Source of the DNA: Wolfiporia cocos | Taxonomy: Eukaryota; Basidiomycota; Agaricomycetes; Polyporales; Phaeolaceae | Reading direction: 5' to 3' | Length of the DNA stretch: 64,000 nucleotides | Assembly (NCBI GenBank): GCA_029448655.1 | Contig: JACCLO010000003.1 | Span: 1,054,001 to 1,118,000, forward strand | Shown: positions 1 to 13,848 of the stretch, piece by piece | How the letters are laid out: each line of letters opens with the position of its first letter | Numbering within the stretch: position 1 is the first letter of the stretch | Notes under the pieces: model-generated | The model's database searches: none | What the model saw: the letters and a program-made list of their open reading frames with translations, nothing else | Told to the model about the DNA's origin: nothing | Program-made: the position numbers and the translations under genes

Positions 1-473
1 AATATTCGAGTGTACCTGGTAGAATCGTAACAATGTGCACCATTAGTGGCGCGTATCTTCCATACTAGTTAGCACGCGGCTAGCACCAGTTACATCATAG
101 CGTACATATGCATTCCAGACTCCGACCGTTAGGTGCATGCGCACAGGCCATGTTGCTTTAGGACAAGGGTAGTTACTTAGGATAACAGCACTACTGTGAT
201 GTATATAACCTAGAGAGTCTGAGGCGTTCTCCTCAGACTCATCATATTCGACCATGCCTTAGGGCACATTACCCCATCTCTTGCTGCGTGCCTCTACACT
301 CACTAGTCTGCTGCTGTGACTCGACAGTGTCTCAATGACGTTGGGGTCTTCAGTTTTAAGTACCATCGACTACGTCTAGGGATCAGACTTAGGGGGAGGG
401 CATATGTGTTAAGGGATGACCCATAGAGTTTTGGGTCAGACAGACCCTCCTGCAGGAAGCAGAGGACAGGGCG

Positions 474-1980
474 ATGCAACTGGCAGCACAAGCACTCCAG
501 AAGCAGACATTGACATTGGCGCTAGAAGACGCCCATGGAAGCATGTGGGCTATCACCCAGTCCTTTCAAACCCACTTTGGTGGCCACACCAATGACTACT
601 ATGCATATCTCAGCCATGAAGTTCGTCGAATCAATTCAGGTATGCATCATCTCTTCGCTTGTTCATTAAACTAACATCCTGTTTGAAGCATTGCCCCCTG
701 ATGTGCCCTGCAAGAAATCCTCTGAGCTGACAGCTCAAATCTCACAGTGATGGGAATCTTTAACCCCTGAAGAATGACTGGCAGCAACCAAGGATGCAAT
801 CAAGGAACTTGTGGATAGACGTGAAATGCGGGCTACTGCTAAACATCAGCTCCCAGTTCATGCATTCCACGATGCTCCCGCCACTCTTGCCAACATCAAA
901 CAGGAGGTGCATCATATTTTATTATATGTCCTTGTACAGTTATAACACTAGATAGATTGTGGCACTGTATGAATGCACTGGCATTGAATGTGTGATTATT
1001 GCGGTGCGAGGGAACATGGACCTGTCATTTCATTATGTGACAACCAAGCATGCAGCAGACATTTTTGAATCTGCTTTCAAAATACAAATTGCAGATGTTG
1101 GACTACACATGGAGGCATATCTTATGGCAGGGCTTCAAGGTATGTAAGTTTGATACAACCAATTGTTACCATGCTCACACAGCATAGGTGTCATCAGCAA
1201 TTATGTCGAAGAGGTCCTTGAGTTGAAGAAGCAAACAGCTGCTTTGATTTTGTGCAAGCTCAGTAAGTAATCATGTGCGGTATAGTCATAACGTATGCTG
1301 ATCTTATGCTAGATGAAACTGCCAAGACAAAAGTTGCTTGTATGATTTACACAAATTTTGACTCCACAATCACTGCAAAGTACGGGATAATAGTGGAAGG
1401 TTGGCCACTCACCAACTTCTGCTGCCCAAGCAATGTTGGCTTGCACAATGAGCTTTTCATTCTCAGTTGTGCATTCGAGACTGGCACCACAAGATTCCAT
1501 CTATTGAGCTCAGAAGAATTCAAGAGATGGAAAGAGGAGTGCCTCCCAGTGGCAATGCCAGTGATGCCTAGCACTGACCCTGCTCAATCACAGAGTGACG
1601 ACCCTGCTCCATCCACAGCACCTGTGCATGTGGACACACCTCCTCCTACCTCAACTGTCATATTCTCTTTACCACAACTACCCACACCTGCATCATCTAT
1701 TCCATCCATGACATAGTGTCCATCACCGCTGGAGCCACCAGAACCCACCTCGTCTCCGCCACTGTCAATGCCCTCTGCCCCACCACCATTGCCACCCCCA
1801 ACACTCCTACCTGCACACTATGCAACCCAGCACTCCTCTCTAGTGCTCTCGTTAGGCGGCAAAGATCGTGCAGGCAACAAACAAAAGCACACAACACCAA
1901 TCTCGGCAACGTTCATCAATACAGTGACTATGGAAGACGGCCTGGGCATCACAATCCCAACGAAGACATGCAAGGTGTGA
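474..1980 (+). pseudogene. Broken copy of an agaricomycete repeated hypothetical-protein family
   Basis: Several exons can be followed. One ends at 639, followed by a 49-base GT-AG intron (640-688) with a CTAAC branch site. Others lie around 689-905, 957-1140 and 1312-1980. The frame is interrupted by in-frame stops TGA at 748 and 775 and TAG at 1714, after which the same frame stays open to 1980. The readable protein has a segment around FYTNFD/YTNFDSTITAKYG followed by a WPL..FCCPS motif and a Pro/Ser/Thr-rich tail. I recall this architecture from large families of uncharacterised agaricomycete proteins that often sit in repeat-rich DNA; the function is unknown. The surrounding tandem repeats and lack of neighbouring genes support a repeat-associated relic. 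The 5' end is uncertain because earlier exons may exist. Confidence 0.55.
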
Positions 1981-2188
1981 AGTGACAAGGGTATCAAGCA
2001 TGGCCCAAGAAGGCCTCAGTCAGGAGGTAGAGAGAATGTACCAATAGAGGCAGAAAATTTATCACAAACATGATGCCACTATCTGCTCACTTTGTACTTA
2101 ATCAAATATATGCTTCTGTTTGTTAATGTCAGACACAGGAGTGTGAACATAGATGTAAAGCGAAGGAGGAGGGTTCTGAAAATGCGAA

Positions 2189-2420
2189 GGAAATAAATCT
2201 GCAACCACAAAGGATGGGAATCATCATCAGACACAGGAACACTAAGGTAGTGTATATCTGAAGCAGAGGAAATAAATCTGCAACCACGAAGGATGGGAAT
2301 CATCATCAGACACAGGAGCATTATGAGGGTGTATGTCTGAAATGGAGGAAATAAATACGCAACCACAAAGGATGGGAATCATCATCAGACACAGGGGTGT
2401 GGAAATAAATCTGCAGCTGT
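2189..2420. repeat. 79-base tandem repeat (about three copies)
   Basis: The unit beginning GGAAATAAATCTGCAACCAC starts at 2189, 2268 and 2347, exactly 79 bases apart. A shorter fourth start lies at 2401. Each unit contains the phrase GGATGGGAATCATCATCAG followed by ACACAGG. Copies differ by a few substitutions. Confidence 0.85.
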
Positions 2421-2735
2421 GACTGCAGAGGCATAGCCACTAAGTCCCTACAGACTTGTCCATGCACGCTCACTCAGCTGGCAATGATATCATGATCGAA
2501 GATCGAGAAGCTGGAGATAAGGTGCATCTGACTGAACGAATGTCAGCAAGCACCAAGGTACAATTAGATAAGCATTCTAATCTAGAGATCCAGGTGCCAA
2601 ACCCAATGTCATCCACCTGCTGAGTGATGCATCCATCTAAATCACTGGGGCAACAAAAATTTAATATGAATCTACAAAGCTGTAAATACTATATTACATA
2701 TGATACAAAAAGCACGAGTCAAAAATTTGAAGAAT

Positions 2736-3480
2736 GAGCCCACCATCACCGCCAATGTGCACGACAGCATTGGCATGGCAGTGCAATTAGATAAGTGCAC
2801 TGCTTTCTGAAGGTTGAGGTGTGACAAGGCCGAGCGCTAGGTGTGGGATAACATTCCACATTTGGAAGGTCAGATGCCCACTGGATATCATCTGTCGTCG
2901 GGCAGCAGCATCCATCCCATGCATGGGAGCTATGGAAACATAGTTATTACCATTGAAATCAAAGGGCTACATTATTTAGGAAGCATGAAATAACAGCGTG
3001 ATTACATAAAGAATTGAGCCCACCACCACCACTGTCGTGCGCAACAGCGGCAGCAAGGCACTTGTCGGTGGTGTGGGGGCAGCATGGGACGAGCACAATA
3101 AGATAAGCACATCATTATCTGGTGCAATGAGACATAGCACCAATTGTGGAATAACTCTCCACGTTTGGAAGGTCAGATGCCCACCAGATGTCATCTGTTG
3201 TCGGGTAGCAGCATCCATCCCATGTGTGGGAGCTATGGAAATATAGTTATTACCATTGGAATCATAGGGCTATGTTGTCTAGAAAGTGTGAAAGGACAGT
3301 GTGATTATGTAAAGACTTGAGTGTGCCATCGCCACCATTGTGCGTGACAGCAGTGGCGAGGCACTTGTCAGTGGTATGGGGGCAGCAGGGTGCTGGTGGG
3401 TGGCGCAGGGAGTGGGCAGGCACATGATCTTCACCCCAGAAGGGCAATCGACTGCGGTGCTACTGGCAACATGTGGGTAG
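2736..3480. repeat. Tandem repeat of about 280-300 bases (2.5 copies)
   Basis: Blocks starting GAGCCCACC(A/C) at 2736 and 3016 and the diverged GAGTGTGCCATCGCCACC at 3319 recur at intervals of 280 and 303 bases. Within them, TTTGGAAGGTCAGATGCCCA, the phrase around GCAGCATCCATCCCATG and GGAGCTATGGAAA(C/T)ATAG repeat in the same order near 2870-2945 and 3170-3248. The last copy is incomplete. No convincing coding content is seen. Confidence 0.8.
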
Positions 3481-3490
3481 GACAATAATT

Positions 3491-3540
3491 CAAGCTTATT
3501 AGCTTGGTGCACGCACATGTATGGCAAGCTAATAAGCTTG
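3491..3540. repeat. 16-base perfect inverted repeat (potential hairpin)
   Basis: CAAGCTTATTAGCTTG (3491-3506) is followed after 18 bases by its exact reverse complement CAAGCTAATAAGCTTG (3525-3540). Each arm is itself nearly self-complementary. It sits at the end of the tandem repeats and could mark a transposon or Helitron-like end, but no flanking duplication was recognised. Confidence 0.6.
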
Positions 3541-3849
3541 GTAATATGTGAGGTTTAGGTGTTGGATCTCATGTGATGTGAAATGCATGGATGGATAAGG
3601 CAAAGCTCTCCCACACTTTACTGAGAGATTGAAATGCTCTTTAAACAAAGTTTAGGCGCATGCAAAAAGTGTACGTTTATTTGACAAAAACCAAACCACA
3701 AGAACTACTATTGTAGGACATACTAGTGTCGACTACAGCCAGCAGGGTGACATAAGCATGAAACTGTCACAAGCCAAATTCAAACCCTAGTAGAACACCC
3801 TAGGTTGACACCCCATTCATGCCTTACGCACCCTACAGCACTCTATCCA

Positions 3850-6060
3850 AGCCCAGCTGGAATCCCACGGCAACGCTAGTAGGAGCCCTCCGCTATACAG
3901 GACACTACGGGCACTAGCAGGCCACCAGCAGTCTAACCCTGAACTCAGTCCAAGTCCCGGCAGCAAGAACCATATGCTGCCTAGTCCCTAAACCCCGGAG
4001 TCACGAGCCGACCCCTAGAGTCCAACAGGCTACGATAGCACGACGGTACGCCTTGTACAACTAAAGGATAAACCGTCACCGCCACTACGCTACACGCCGA
4101 CTAGGAGTACGGTCTACACTCACACGTGACCCAGAACACTAAACCTAACGCCTCGCGTCCCTACCGCACGGACACTTGCCATTACTGGCATAGACATTAT
4201 ACTATACCCTTTACGCACCCTGACCTACGAGTACACCAGGCAGGGGTAAAGGCTCTGCACAACTGAGAACCCTACCAGTCACAGAGCGCTATACCCCGAT
4301 CGCGGCAGACCACGCCCGATCACGGACTTAGAACCCCGCCATTACCGGCGCACCTACGATCGACGAGAACCACTGATTGAACCCGATAGATTGGCTACCC
4401 TATTGATCCGCCCCTTATACACTACGTCGCCATGGACATCCTCGCATACCAGCGCTCCGATGCCATTACCGGCCCGTAGCTCATAGCCAGTTAGATACCA
4501 GTACATAGAGGCCTCTGAGCCACCGTACACAAACATGTACACATAGACTAGGAGTATATATGCCAGGCAGTCTTGAGCGTAAACCTCAGACTTGTCTTGG
4601 CCTTTGACGGCTAGCGTTCGCGGGACCAGGAAGGCGCCTTTGAGCAAGCCCCCTTCCCCCGCTGAGTGCTGGTTTGTTGCTTGTGTCAGAAACCTAGCAT
4701 CTGCTTTGAATCTACTTGAGGTTAATGTCCCAGCGAGTTTGCATGGCCTTTTGGAACTCTGCTGGGGCTGAGACGGTGCTTGTGGATCGGCGCATGCACA
4801 GGTTGTAGGATCTTGAAGAAATAACAAACACGAGCAGGTGGTCCAGGTGACACATGCTACAACCTAAGACACACATCTGGGGAAAGGGGGCTCGCACAAA
4901 GGCACCTTCCTGGTCCGGGGCATCTAAGGCTGAAGAGGCCAAGACAAGTCTGAGGTTTGCTCAAGACTGTCGGCCGATTATATAGACTCTACACTATTTG
5001 TACATGTTACGCTGCACGGCCGGTAAGGGCGTTGGTGCAGGATGATTGGTCTAGCTGTGGGGCTGGTATGGTATCAGAGCACAGGAGCGTCTGTGATGTA
5101 TGTCCATGGCGACATGGCGGATCAGGCCCAGATTGGTGGTTCTCATTGATTGGGGGTTCACCGGTAATGGCGGGGTTCTAAGTCCATGATCAGGGTTCTA
5201 GTGTAGATTGGGACCGGTGCTGGTAATGGTGGGGTTTGTGGTCTGTGATTGGTGATGTAGCTAGTGATCGTGGACTGGCCGGTAATGGCCTTGGGTGACG
5301 TAGGGTGATCGAGTGTGATTGGCTGTGATTGGCTGTGATTGGTGACATTGTGTCCTGTGACTGGTAGGGTTCTCAGTCATACAGGGGCTGCCCATGGTCA
5401 GTGTTCCTCATAGACTAGGGCACTGTGGAGTTTGAGGCCGTCCATAGGCCGTGGACCGTATAGTACATAGTCCGTGCCAGTAATGGCATGTAGTCTGTGG
5501 TCTGTAATGACCATGTAGCCAGTAATGGCCATGGTTCATGGAGACAGGAGGTGTAGGGTGTGGTTGGTTGGGTGGACGTGGTCCTAGCCGTGAGTCTGCG
5601 TGGTCATGGTGTGTTTGGCCAATGTGGTATGTGTATGAGGTATGATCCAGATAACGGGGGGTTGGTTGGTTAGATGCTACTGGGCTCATCGTACTTTGTC
5701 TGGGCTACGTGACTTCTATTGGCTTTGTGATACTGGACTGGACATGTGATCTGGGACTAGGGTTCTAGGCGTGGCTGGTGATGCTGGTAGCTAGTGCCCA
5801 GAATGGTTCATGTATAGGGCTTGGTTCTAGCTTAGGCCTCGGGTTTCCAGCTTCAGGGGTGCTCTTGATGGTCGGAAAGGGTACTGACACAAGCAACAAC
5901 TCAAGCAACTACTCAGGGGAATAGTACTCACACAAAGGCGTATTCCTAGTCTGAGGCTACTCAAGGCATATAAGGCCAAGACGACTCTGGGGTGCTACCC
6001 AGCTTGCCGGCCAGTAGATATGCTATTCTACTGTTTGTACATTGTTTGGCTGCTGTATAG
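3850..6060. repeat. Large imperfect fold-back (inverted) repeat with LTR-like subrepeats
   Basis: The left arm (about 3.85-4.69 kb) reads as an imperfect reverse complement of the right arm (about 4.86-5.9 kb). Clear matches are 4549-4640 inverted against 4883-4990, and about 4310-4350 inverted against about 5155-5195 (the CCGGTAATGGCGGGGTTCTA motif). The 4883-5010 segment recurs in direct orientation at about 5935-6050. The left arm is A/C-rich and the right arm G/T-rich, with the short phrase (CC)GGTAATGG repeated many times. No long reading frame is credible. It looks like two or more copies of a non-autonomous element inserted in opposite orientation, or a fold-back element. Confidence 0.6.
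4687..4836 (-). repeat. Inverted copy of the sequence at 6.67-6.83 kb
   Basis: This segment forms the spacer between the two fold-back arms. Its reverse complement matches 6669-6810 closely, including CAAACTCGCTGGGATGTACA-like, GATCCACAAGCGCC-like and TTATTTCTTCAAGA(C/T)CCTAC stretches. It carries no recognisable gene. Confidence 0.7.
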
Positions 6061-6307
6061 TTATTATGTAAGCTGTTAGTCCAATATAATGTAGGTGACC
6101 CTATAATGGGTGTAGGTACACGGCACAGAGTGTTTGGGGGTCTGGCAACACGTGATAGGGTGATCGGGGTCTTGCACATGACTGCTTAGGTGTTTGCTTA
6201 GATAAGATAAGGGTTTATAGTCCGTCACTAGTCGTTAGCTAGTTGGAAGAAATCGGCTTGTGACAGGTACTGTGTCTAAGGGCTTGAAATTGGCATGTGA
6301 CACCAGG

Positions 6308-6338
6308 TGGCGGCGGCGGCGGCGGTGGCGGTGGTGGC
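6308..6338. repeat. GGC/GGT microsatellite
   Basis: A run of GGC triplets grades into GGCGGT and GGTGGT. It lies in gene-free DNA between the fold-back repeat and the first monooxygenase gene. Confidence 0.85.
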
Positions 6339-6668
6339 AGAATCAAATGTATACCTACAGTTGAATGGATATATATTCACCTTTACGGCATTCCAGTCTG
6401 ACAACCAAGCACAAAGTGATATAGATCATGCTGTACAAAAGCCAGGCAGCCGATATTATTGAGCAGCAGGGAAGGATATAGCAGACCGCGTTTTATCCGA
6501 CGTGCGCTGCAAGTTGTGCACTCTACGATAGAGTACGTAGAAGCACACCGTGTTCGCTGCCGCACTATGATGCCAGTGACTAATGTATGAAGTCGTCACC
6601 AGCAAATACAATCTACCAATGTGATTGTATATAAGTATGTAAGCTAGTAAAGAGGCTATCAAATCCGC

Positions 6669-6830
6669 CGCCGCTGCCTGCTCGCGTTCGTTATTTCTTC
6701 AAGACCCTACAACTTGTGCGCGCGCCTCTACGCGCCGATCCACAAGCGCCTGATCAGCCAAGTTCCAAAAGGCTATGCAAACTCGCTGGGATGTACATTA
6801 ACCTCAAGTCTAGAATCTCGTCAGAATCCG
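6669..6830 (+). repeat. Dispersed repeat upstream of monooxygenase A
   Basis: This is the direct-orientation partner of the inverted segment at 4687-4836. It ends about 200 bases before the promoter of the monooxygenase gene, so it may contribute upstream sequence to that promoter. It is followed by short repeats of CAGAATC at about 6830-6865. No coding content. Confidence 0.65.
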
Positions 6831-7030
6831 CCCAGAATCAGTGGTTCTGACCAGATTCTGAGGTGTCTTCACGCAGTGCACTGTACATAATAGGCGGTGA
6901 CTGGTGCTCAGTCAATTTTCACACCGTTGTAGAGCGTCTGATCGAGACTAGTCAGTGCGTCTGATACGGGACGGCGACTACGTACCATGCTAACATCAAG
7001 ACATACGGCGCAGTACCTCAGGGGTTTGTG

Positions 7031-7038
7031 TATATATA
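7031..7038 (+). promoter_or_regulatory. TATA-like box of monooxygenase A
   Basis: TATATATA lies 41 bases before the chosen ATG (7079). The preceding CCTCAGGGGTTTGTG phrase is conserved upstream of copy B, which has CATATAAG in the equivalent place, so the core promoter was duplicated with the gene. Confidence 0.5.
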
Positions 7039-7078
7039 CCATGCTGTATCAGAAGTACTACAGACAACAAGACTCGTC

Positions 7079-9510
<2,432 letters not shown>

Positions 9511-9680
9511 GACAGCGCGCTATAGATACAATTGTACAAGTATCGACGTGTGAGGCTACAGGTATAACATCGTAAACTAATAATCATCGGATGTCGCGTC
9601 AGTCGGATTATATGTCCGACCTGCAGGTGAAATGTCGGGTATACCAACGAAAGAAATACGAAGATCGTCCAAGATTCCAT

Positions 9681-12600
9681 TTAACTATTAGTAGGCACGA
9701 GTACAGGCTCCGGATTCGAAACAGTAGCGGCAGGCACATCCGGCTTGACGTCTACGGGCGCCTGAGTGACCTCCTGGAATGGTTTCTGCTTTACTGCTGC
9801 CGACAGTAGTGAATCATTCTCCCCTTCTGAACGTGCCACCTGCGAGGGCGCTTCCTTGACGAGCGGGGACTCAACCTTCGTGCCGTTCTGCAGCGGTTCA
9901 GAGGGCTGGTCCGGGGCAGGCGACGACGACCGTGCTCGTTTGCGCGTAGGACTGGGGGCTGCCTTTGCGGTCTCTGGCTTTGGAGAAAGCGGTGGCGAGA
10001 CAGTCGAGCGCAGCGCCGAGGAGTTCTTGAATCTGCAGTCACAGGTGTCAAATCTAAGCGAGTGACGCCCACACAGGGCAGCCACTGACCTGATCTCCTG
10101 CCATGTCTTTCCTTCTCCAAAGACAATGGTCATCGACGCCGACAGCTCAGCGTCTTCGTCACTGACCCCGAGGGCAACTGACGAATCCGAAGGCTCGATG
10201 ACAATGGAGCTAAGACGCTGGCGCTTTAAAGGCGGCTCCTCGCAATCGCAGAGGACGGAGCGTCGGACCGCATACTCCTCCAGCCGCTGTGGGCGGTTAC
10301 GCAGCCCAAACGAGTGTGCAGTACCCTTCTGAGCCAACACGAAGTGGACGTCAGTTCCGAGCGTTCACCAGGCATCGTAGACGTACCTCGACGAACATGG
10401 CCGCCAGAACCTCGATGCCCGCGCCATCGTGACTATTCCCCCACCCAGCGCTTAGCAAGCTACTCCCATCATCCCCATCCACATCCATCTCAATCACGCT
10501 CCCATGGTCCATCCGCTTCACGTACGGCGAGCCCAGTCCGCCGATGAACCGCGCCTCCTTCGTGATGAGCACCTCGACGCGCAGGTCCCTGCCCTCGCTC
10601 TTCGCGCGGCGCGTCCTGCTCCACGTGAGCAGCCCCGCGTGCAGCGCGCACAGGAACAGGTCCGAGTCGTCCGTGTACACGCGGCGCATCCCGCGGAGCT
10701 CGAGCTGCGTCGGCCGGCTGTACGCCGGGTGGTGCCCCGCCTGCTGCGCGGGCGGCAGCGGCGGCAACGCGGGGATGAGCGCGCCGCCCCAGATGCGCGG
10801 TCGCGCGGGCCGCCGCGTCGGGAGGAAGCCGCATGGGATGAGGATCGTCGCGCGCAACTCGCGCATGTCGCGCTCTGCGGAGCCCGCGTCGGGGAAGTCG
10901 AGGAAGGGGAAGGGTGTGCGGGGGTAGACGAATGTGCCCAGAGAAATAGACGGGGCGACGGGGCCATGGGCGATGCGGGGTGAGGGCGAACGATTAACGT
11001 AGATCAGGTTAGTAGGTGCAGAAGAGGAGGACAGAATGGATCCGGCAAAGCCAGGTGGGGGAGTACGCCGCTGCGAGAAACCCAGATGGGAGTTTGAGAC
11101 AAGATGCGGATGGACGTGGGGTTGATGGATGCTGTTGGTGGATATGGAATGCTGTAATGACGGATGCTGGTGGTGGTGGCGGGACGGGATCTGAACATGC
11201 GGTAAGGAAGAGCTTGTCATGGGACCATTGGGGGGTTGCGGGGGTGTTTGCACGTATTGCGCCGCCCCTGGGAGCTGTTGAATATGGCCGAAAGGCACCT
11301 GCATCTCACCAGGCATCATCCCCGGGCCGATGGCAGGTGGCATCATGCCAGAGCTGCTAGACATGGACCCATACTTGACTGATTTCGCCCCAGGTGCATG
11401 GCCTTGCGAGTGGCTCGACGAGGATGGGACATGGTGGTGGTGAACATGATGGTGGTGGTGATGCTGGGGTGTCGGCAGCTGGCCCTGTCGTTGCGCACGT
11501 GCAATATCCATAGCGTTCCTCTCCATCTGCATATGCTCCCTCTGTGCCCTCTCGCGCTCTGCCTCCTTCCATTCGCGATCGCGTTCGCGCATGATACGTT
11601 CCCGCTCGTCCATCTGCTCCTCGCGCGCGCTAGCTTGCTTCGCAATCCGCCTCTCCTCCTTCTCCTTCTCCCTCTCGCGCGCGGACTTGTCTTTCGAGGA
11701 CGACTTGCCAACCTGTGCGGACCGTGCGGACCGCGCCGCCTTTTCCGCCTCCCACTCCGCATGATGGACGTCCCGCATGTGTTGGTCCTCGAGCTCGAGT
11801 ATCTGCTCGCGCGGCGCAATGTTCCTTTGCGCGTGCTCCGCGCGCAGGGCCCGCTCGCGCTCGCGCTCCCTCTCGATATCCATCTCATGCATCCTGCGTG
11901 GGCCCTCGCGATCGTCCTCCATGATGAACGGGCCGGTGCTCGACATGCTTCCCGCGCGCGACGGCGCAAAGCGCGACCAGAAAGAATGTGGCTGGCCCTG
12001 GTCGCGGAACGGGTGCCCCTGCATCTGCGACCGGTGGTACCACTCGCGCTCGCGCTCGCGTTCCGCATCGAGCTCGACGAACATGCCGCCGTCCACAGGT
12101 CGTCCGCCGTCCATCTCGCGTTGGCGCTGCCGCTCGCGCTCCTTGTCTGGCTCCCTGTCCCTGCCCGGGGCCCGCTCGCGCTCGCGGCGCCCGCCAGGCT
12201 CGCCGATGGCTGTGCCGCGCCCGTCGCGCTCCATCGCCCTGTCGCGCTCGCGCTCCCTGTCGTTGAGTCCGAGCACCTGGTTCATCCCCATCGCGCCGGG
12301 GCCAGTGAGCATGTGCGGCGGAACGTGCTGGCCAGAGATGCGTGCGTTCACTGGAGGACCAACGGCGTGACCGACGCCCGCCACCCCCGAATGCAACGGC
12401 CCCGGGGGACTGCTGAATTGGGATGGATGCTGCGTCTGGGGTCCCACACGCGGTCCGCCCGGCGCGGGATCCCGGAGCTCTCGGTCACGCTCCCGCTCGC
12501 GGTCACGGGCGCGGTCACCGCGCTCGCGATCACGGTCACGGTCACGATCGCGATCGCGCTCGTCGAATGGGCGCTGGAGGCTCGCCATCACCGGCGACCT

Positions 12601-13848
12601 CCGTTCGAACTCAGAATTGCCGCTCACACGCGGGGGCGCGCCGTGATGCGGACCCGCGTGGTGCACGCTCGATGGTGGCAGGACCTGAGGCGCGCCGTAC
12701 ATCGTTGACGGCTCGAGGCGCGGCGAGGGCAGCGACCGCGGCGGAATCCCCGGTCCGGGATTGGGCGCAGAGCGCGGCGGGGCCCCCGGCGGCACACCGG
12801 GTCCTACGGGCGTCGGGTACAGAGGGATGCTGCCGTGTCCAGGAGGTGGTATGCCAGGTCCAGAGGGTGGCATCTTCGGTGGACCCACAGAAGTGCTGTG
12901 CGGCGGCGCCGGGCGGCTGAGTGGCGGCATGTACATTTGCGACGGCGTATTCGGGTGCGTAGGCACATGTTGCTGGTGATGCTGCTGGTGTTGGCCAGGA
13001 TGCGTGCGTGGCGGTGGTGGCGGGAGTGTACGCTGTTCGATGTTATATGCTTGGGCTGATGGACCTGTCAATTAAATATATATAAGCTTTCGGCTTAGCA
13101 CGGCGGCTTTATTCGCCTAGAAGCGGAGAAGCAGTGCCTCCGAGCTTCTGGGGCGCCGAAGACGCAGGCATGCAGCGAAGGCCCGTGCGCCCCGAAGAGG
13201 CAGCCTCTACGCGTGTCTGCATTGCCATGCTCCGAGCGGCACAGACGCTGACGTCGCGCATCCGGAGCCAAGCGGGTCAGTGCCTCATGCCTGCGCAGGA
13301 GCGAGTGCGATTCGCTGATGTCGAGGCTGCAACATACTCCTTTCCACCGGGCATGACGGCAGTGCCGTAAGCAAGAGGAGACACGAACCTGGAGGGCCCA
13401 AGCCCGGCGAGGGGCGATGGTGCAAAGGCGCGCTCAGCTCCCGCTGAAGAGGCGGCTCAGCGACCGGCCTGCGCTCGTACGGCGGTGGCGGATACGGCGC
13501 GCGCGGTGCCTGCCCGTACTCGGGTGGCAGATTGGGGCGATGTGGCGACGGCGGGGGCGGCTGCTGGCGGTACGCATGCTGTCCGTGCGGCGGGGGGGGC
13601 TGCGGATGGGGCTGCGAGGGCGAGATGTGCGGACGTGGCTGGGGCGGCCTGTCGCGGTCGTAGGGGCGGTCCTGAGGAGCCGGCGGGGTGTGATGGAGCG
13701 GTGCCTGTTGCGGGGGTGGTTGTGGTTGCTGGTGCTGCTGCTGCTGGTGCTGCTGCTGCTGGTCGCGCTCGCGCTCGCGCTGCTGCTGCTGCCTGCGGCG
13801 GTCGTGGTCGTCGGAGGGCGAGTCCTGGAGGAGGCGGGCGACGTTCAT
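9681..13848 (-). CDS. Rxt3-domain protein (histone deacetylase Rpd3L-complex subunit type)
   Basis: Four exons read on the minus strand: 13848-13389, 13064-10387, 10328-10090 and 10032-9681. They sum to 1,242 residues in one frame. The start MNVARLLQDSP is the first ATG of a Gln/Pro-rich N terminus. The long exon contains Pro-rich sequence, runs of alternating Arg/Asp/Glu (RDRDRE) and a His-rich stretch. It then has a conserved C-terminal block with LGTFVYPRTPFPFLDFP, LRATILIP.GFLP, IWGGALIP and RRVYTDDSDLFLCALHAG; the YTDDSD motif is characteristic of the Rxt3 family. A further block ending TWQEIRFKNSSA follows. Yeast Rxt3 belongs to the Rpd3L histone deacetylase complex, so a nuclear corepressor role is expected. 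The first intron is 324 bases, unusually long for this locus. Confidence 0.88.

Noticed and set aside
2189..3480. CRISPR-like array
   Set aside because: Repeats are long tandem units without unique spacers, in a eukaryotic genome.
4354..4827. 157-codon minus-strand open frame in the fold-back
   Set aside because: Runs across the arm/spacer boundary of the inverted repeat, has no domain and is not maintained in the other arm.
3850..6060. LTR retrotransposon with coding region
   Set aside because: Direct and inverted repeats are present, but there is no reverse transcriptase, integrase or gag-like sequence and no clear primer-binding site.
11398..12708. 436-codon open frame on the plus strand
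   Set aside because: Antisense to the Arg/Asp/Glu-rich exon of the Rxt3-type gene; long only because of the GC-rich repetitive codons.
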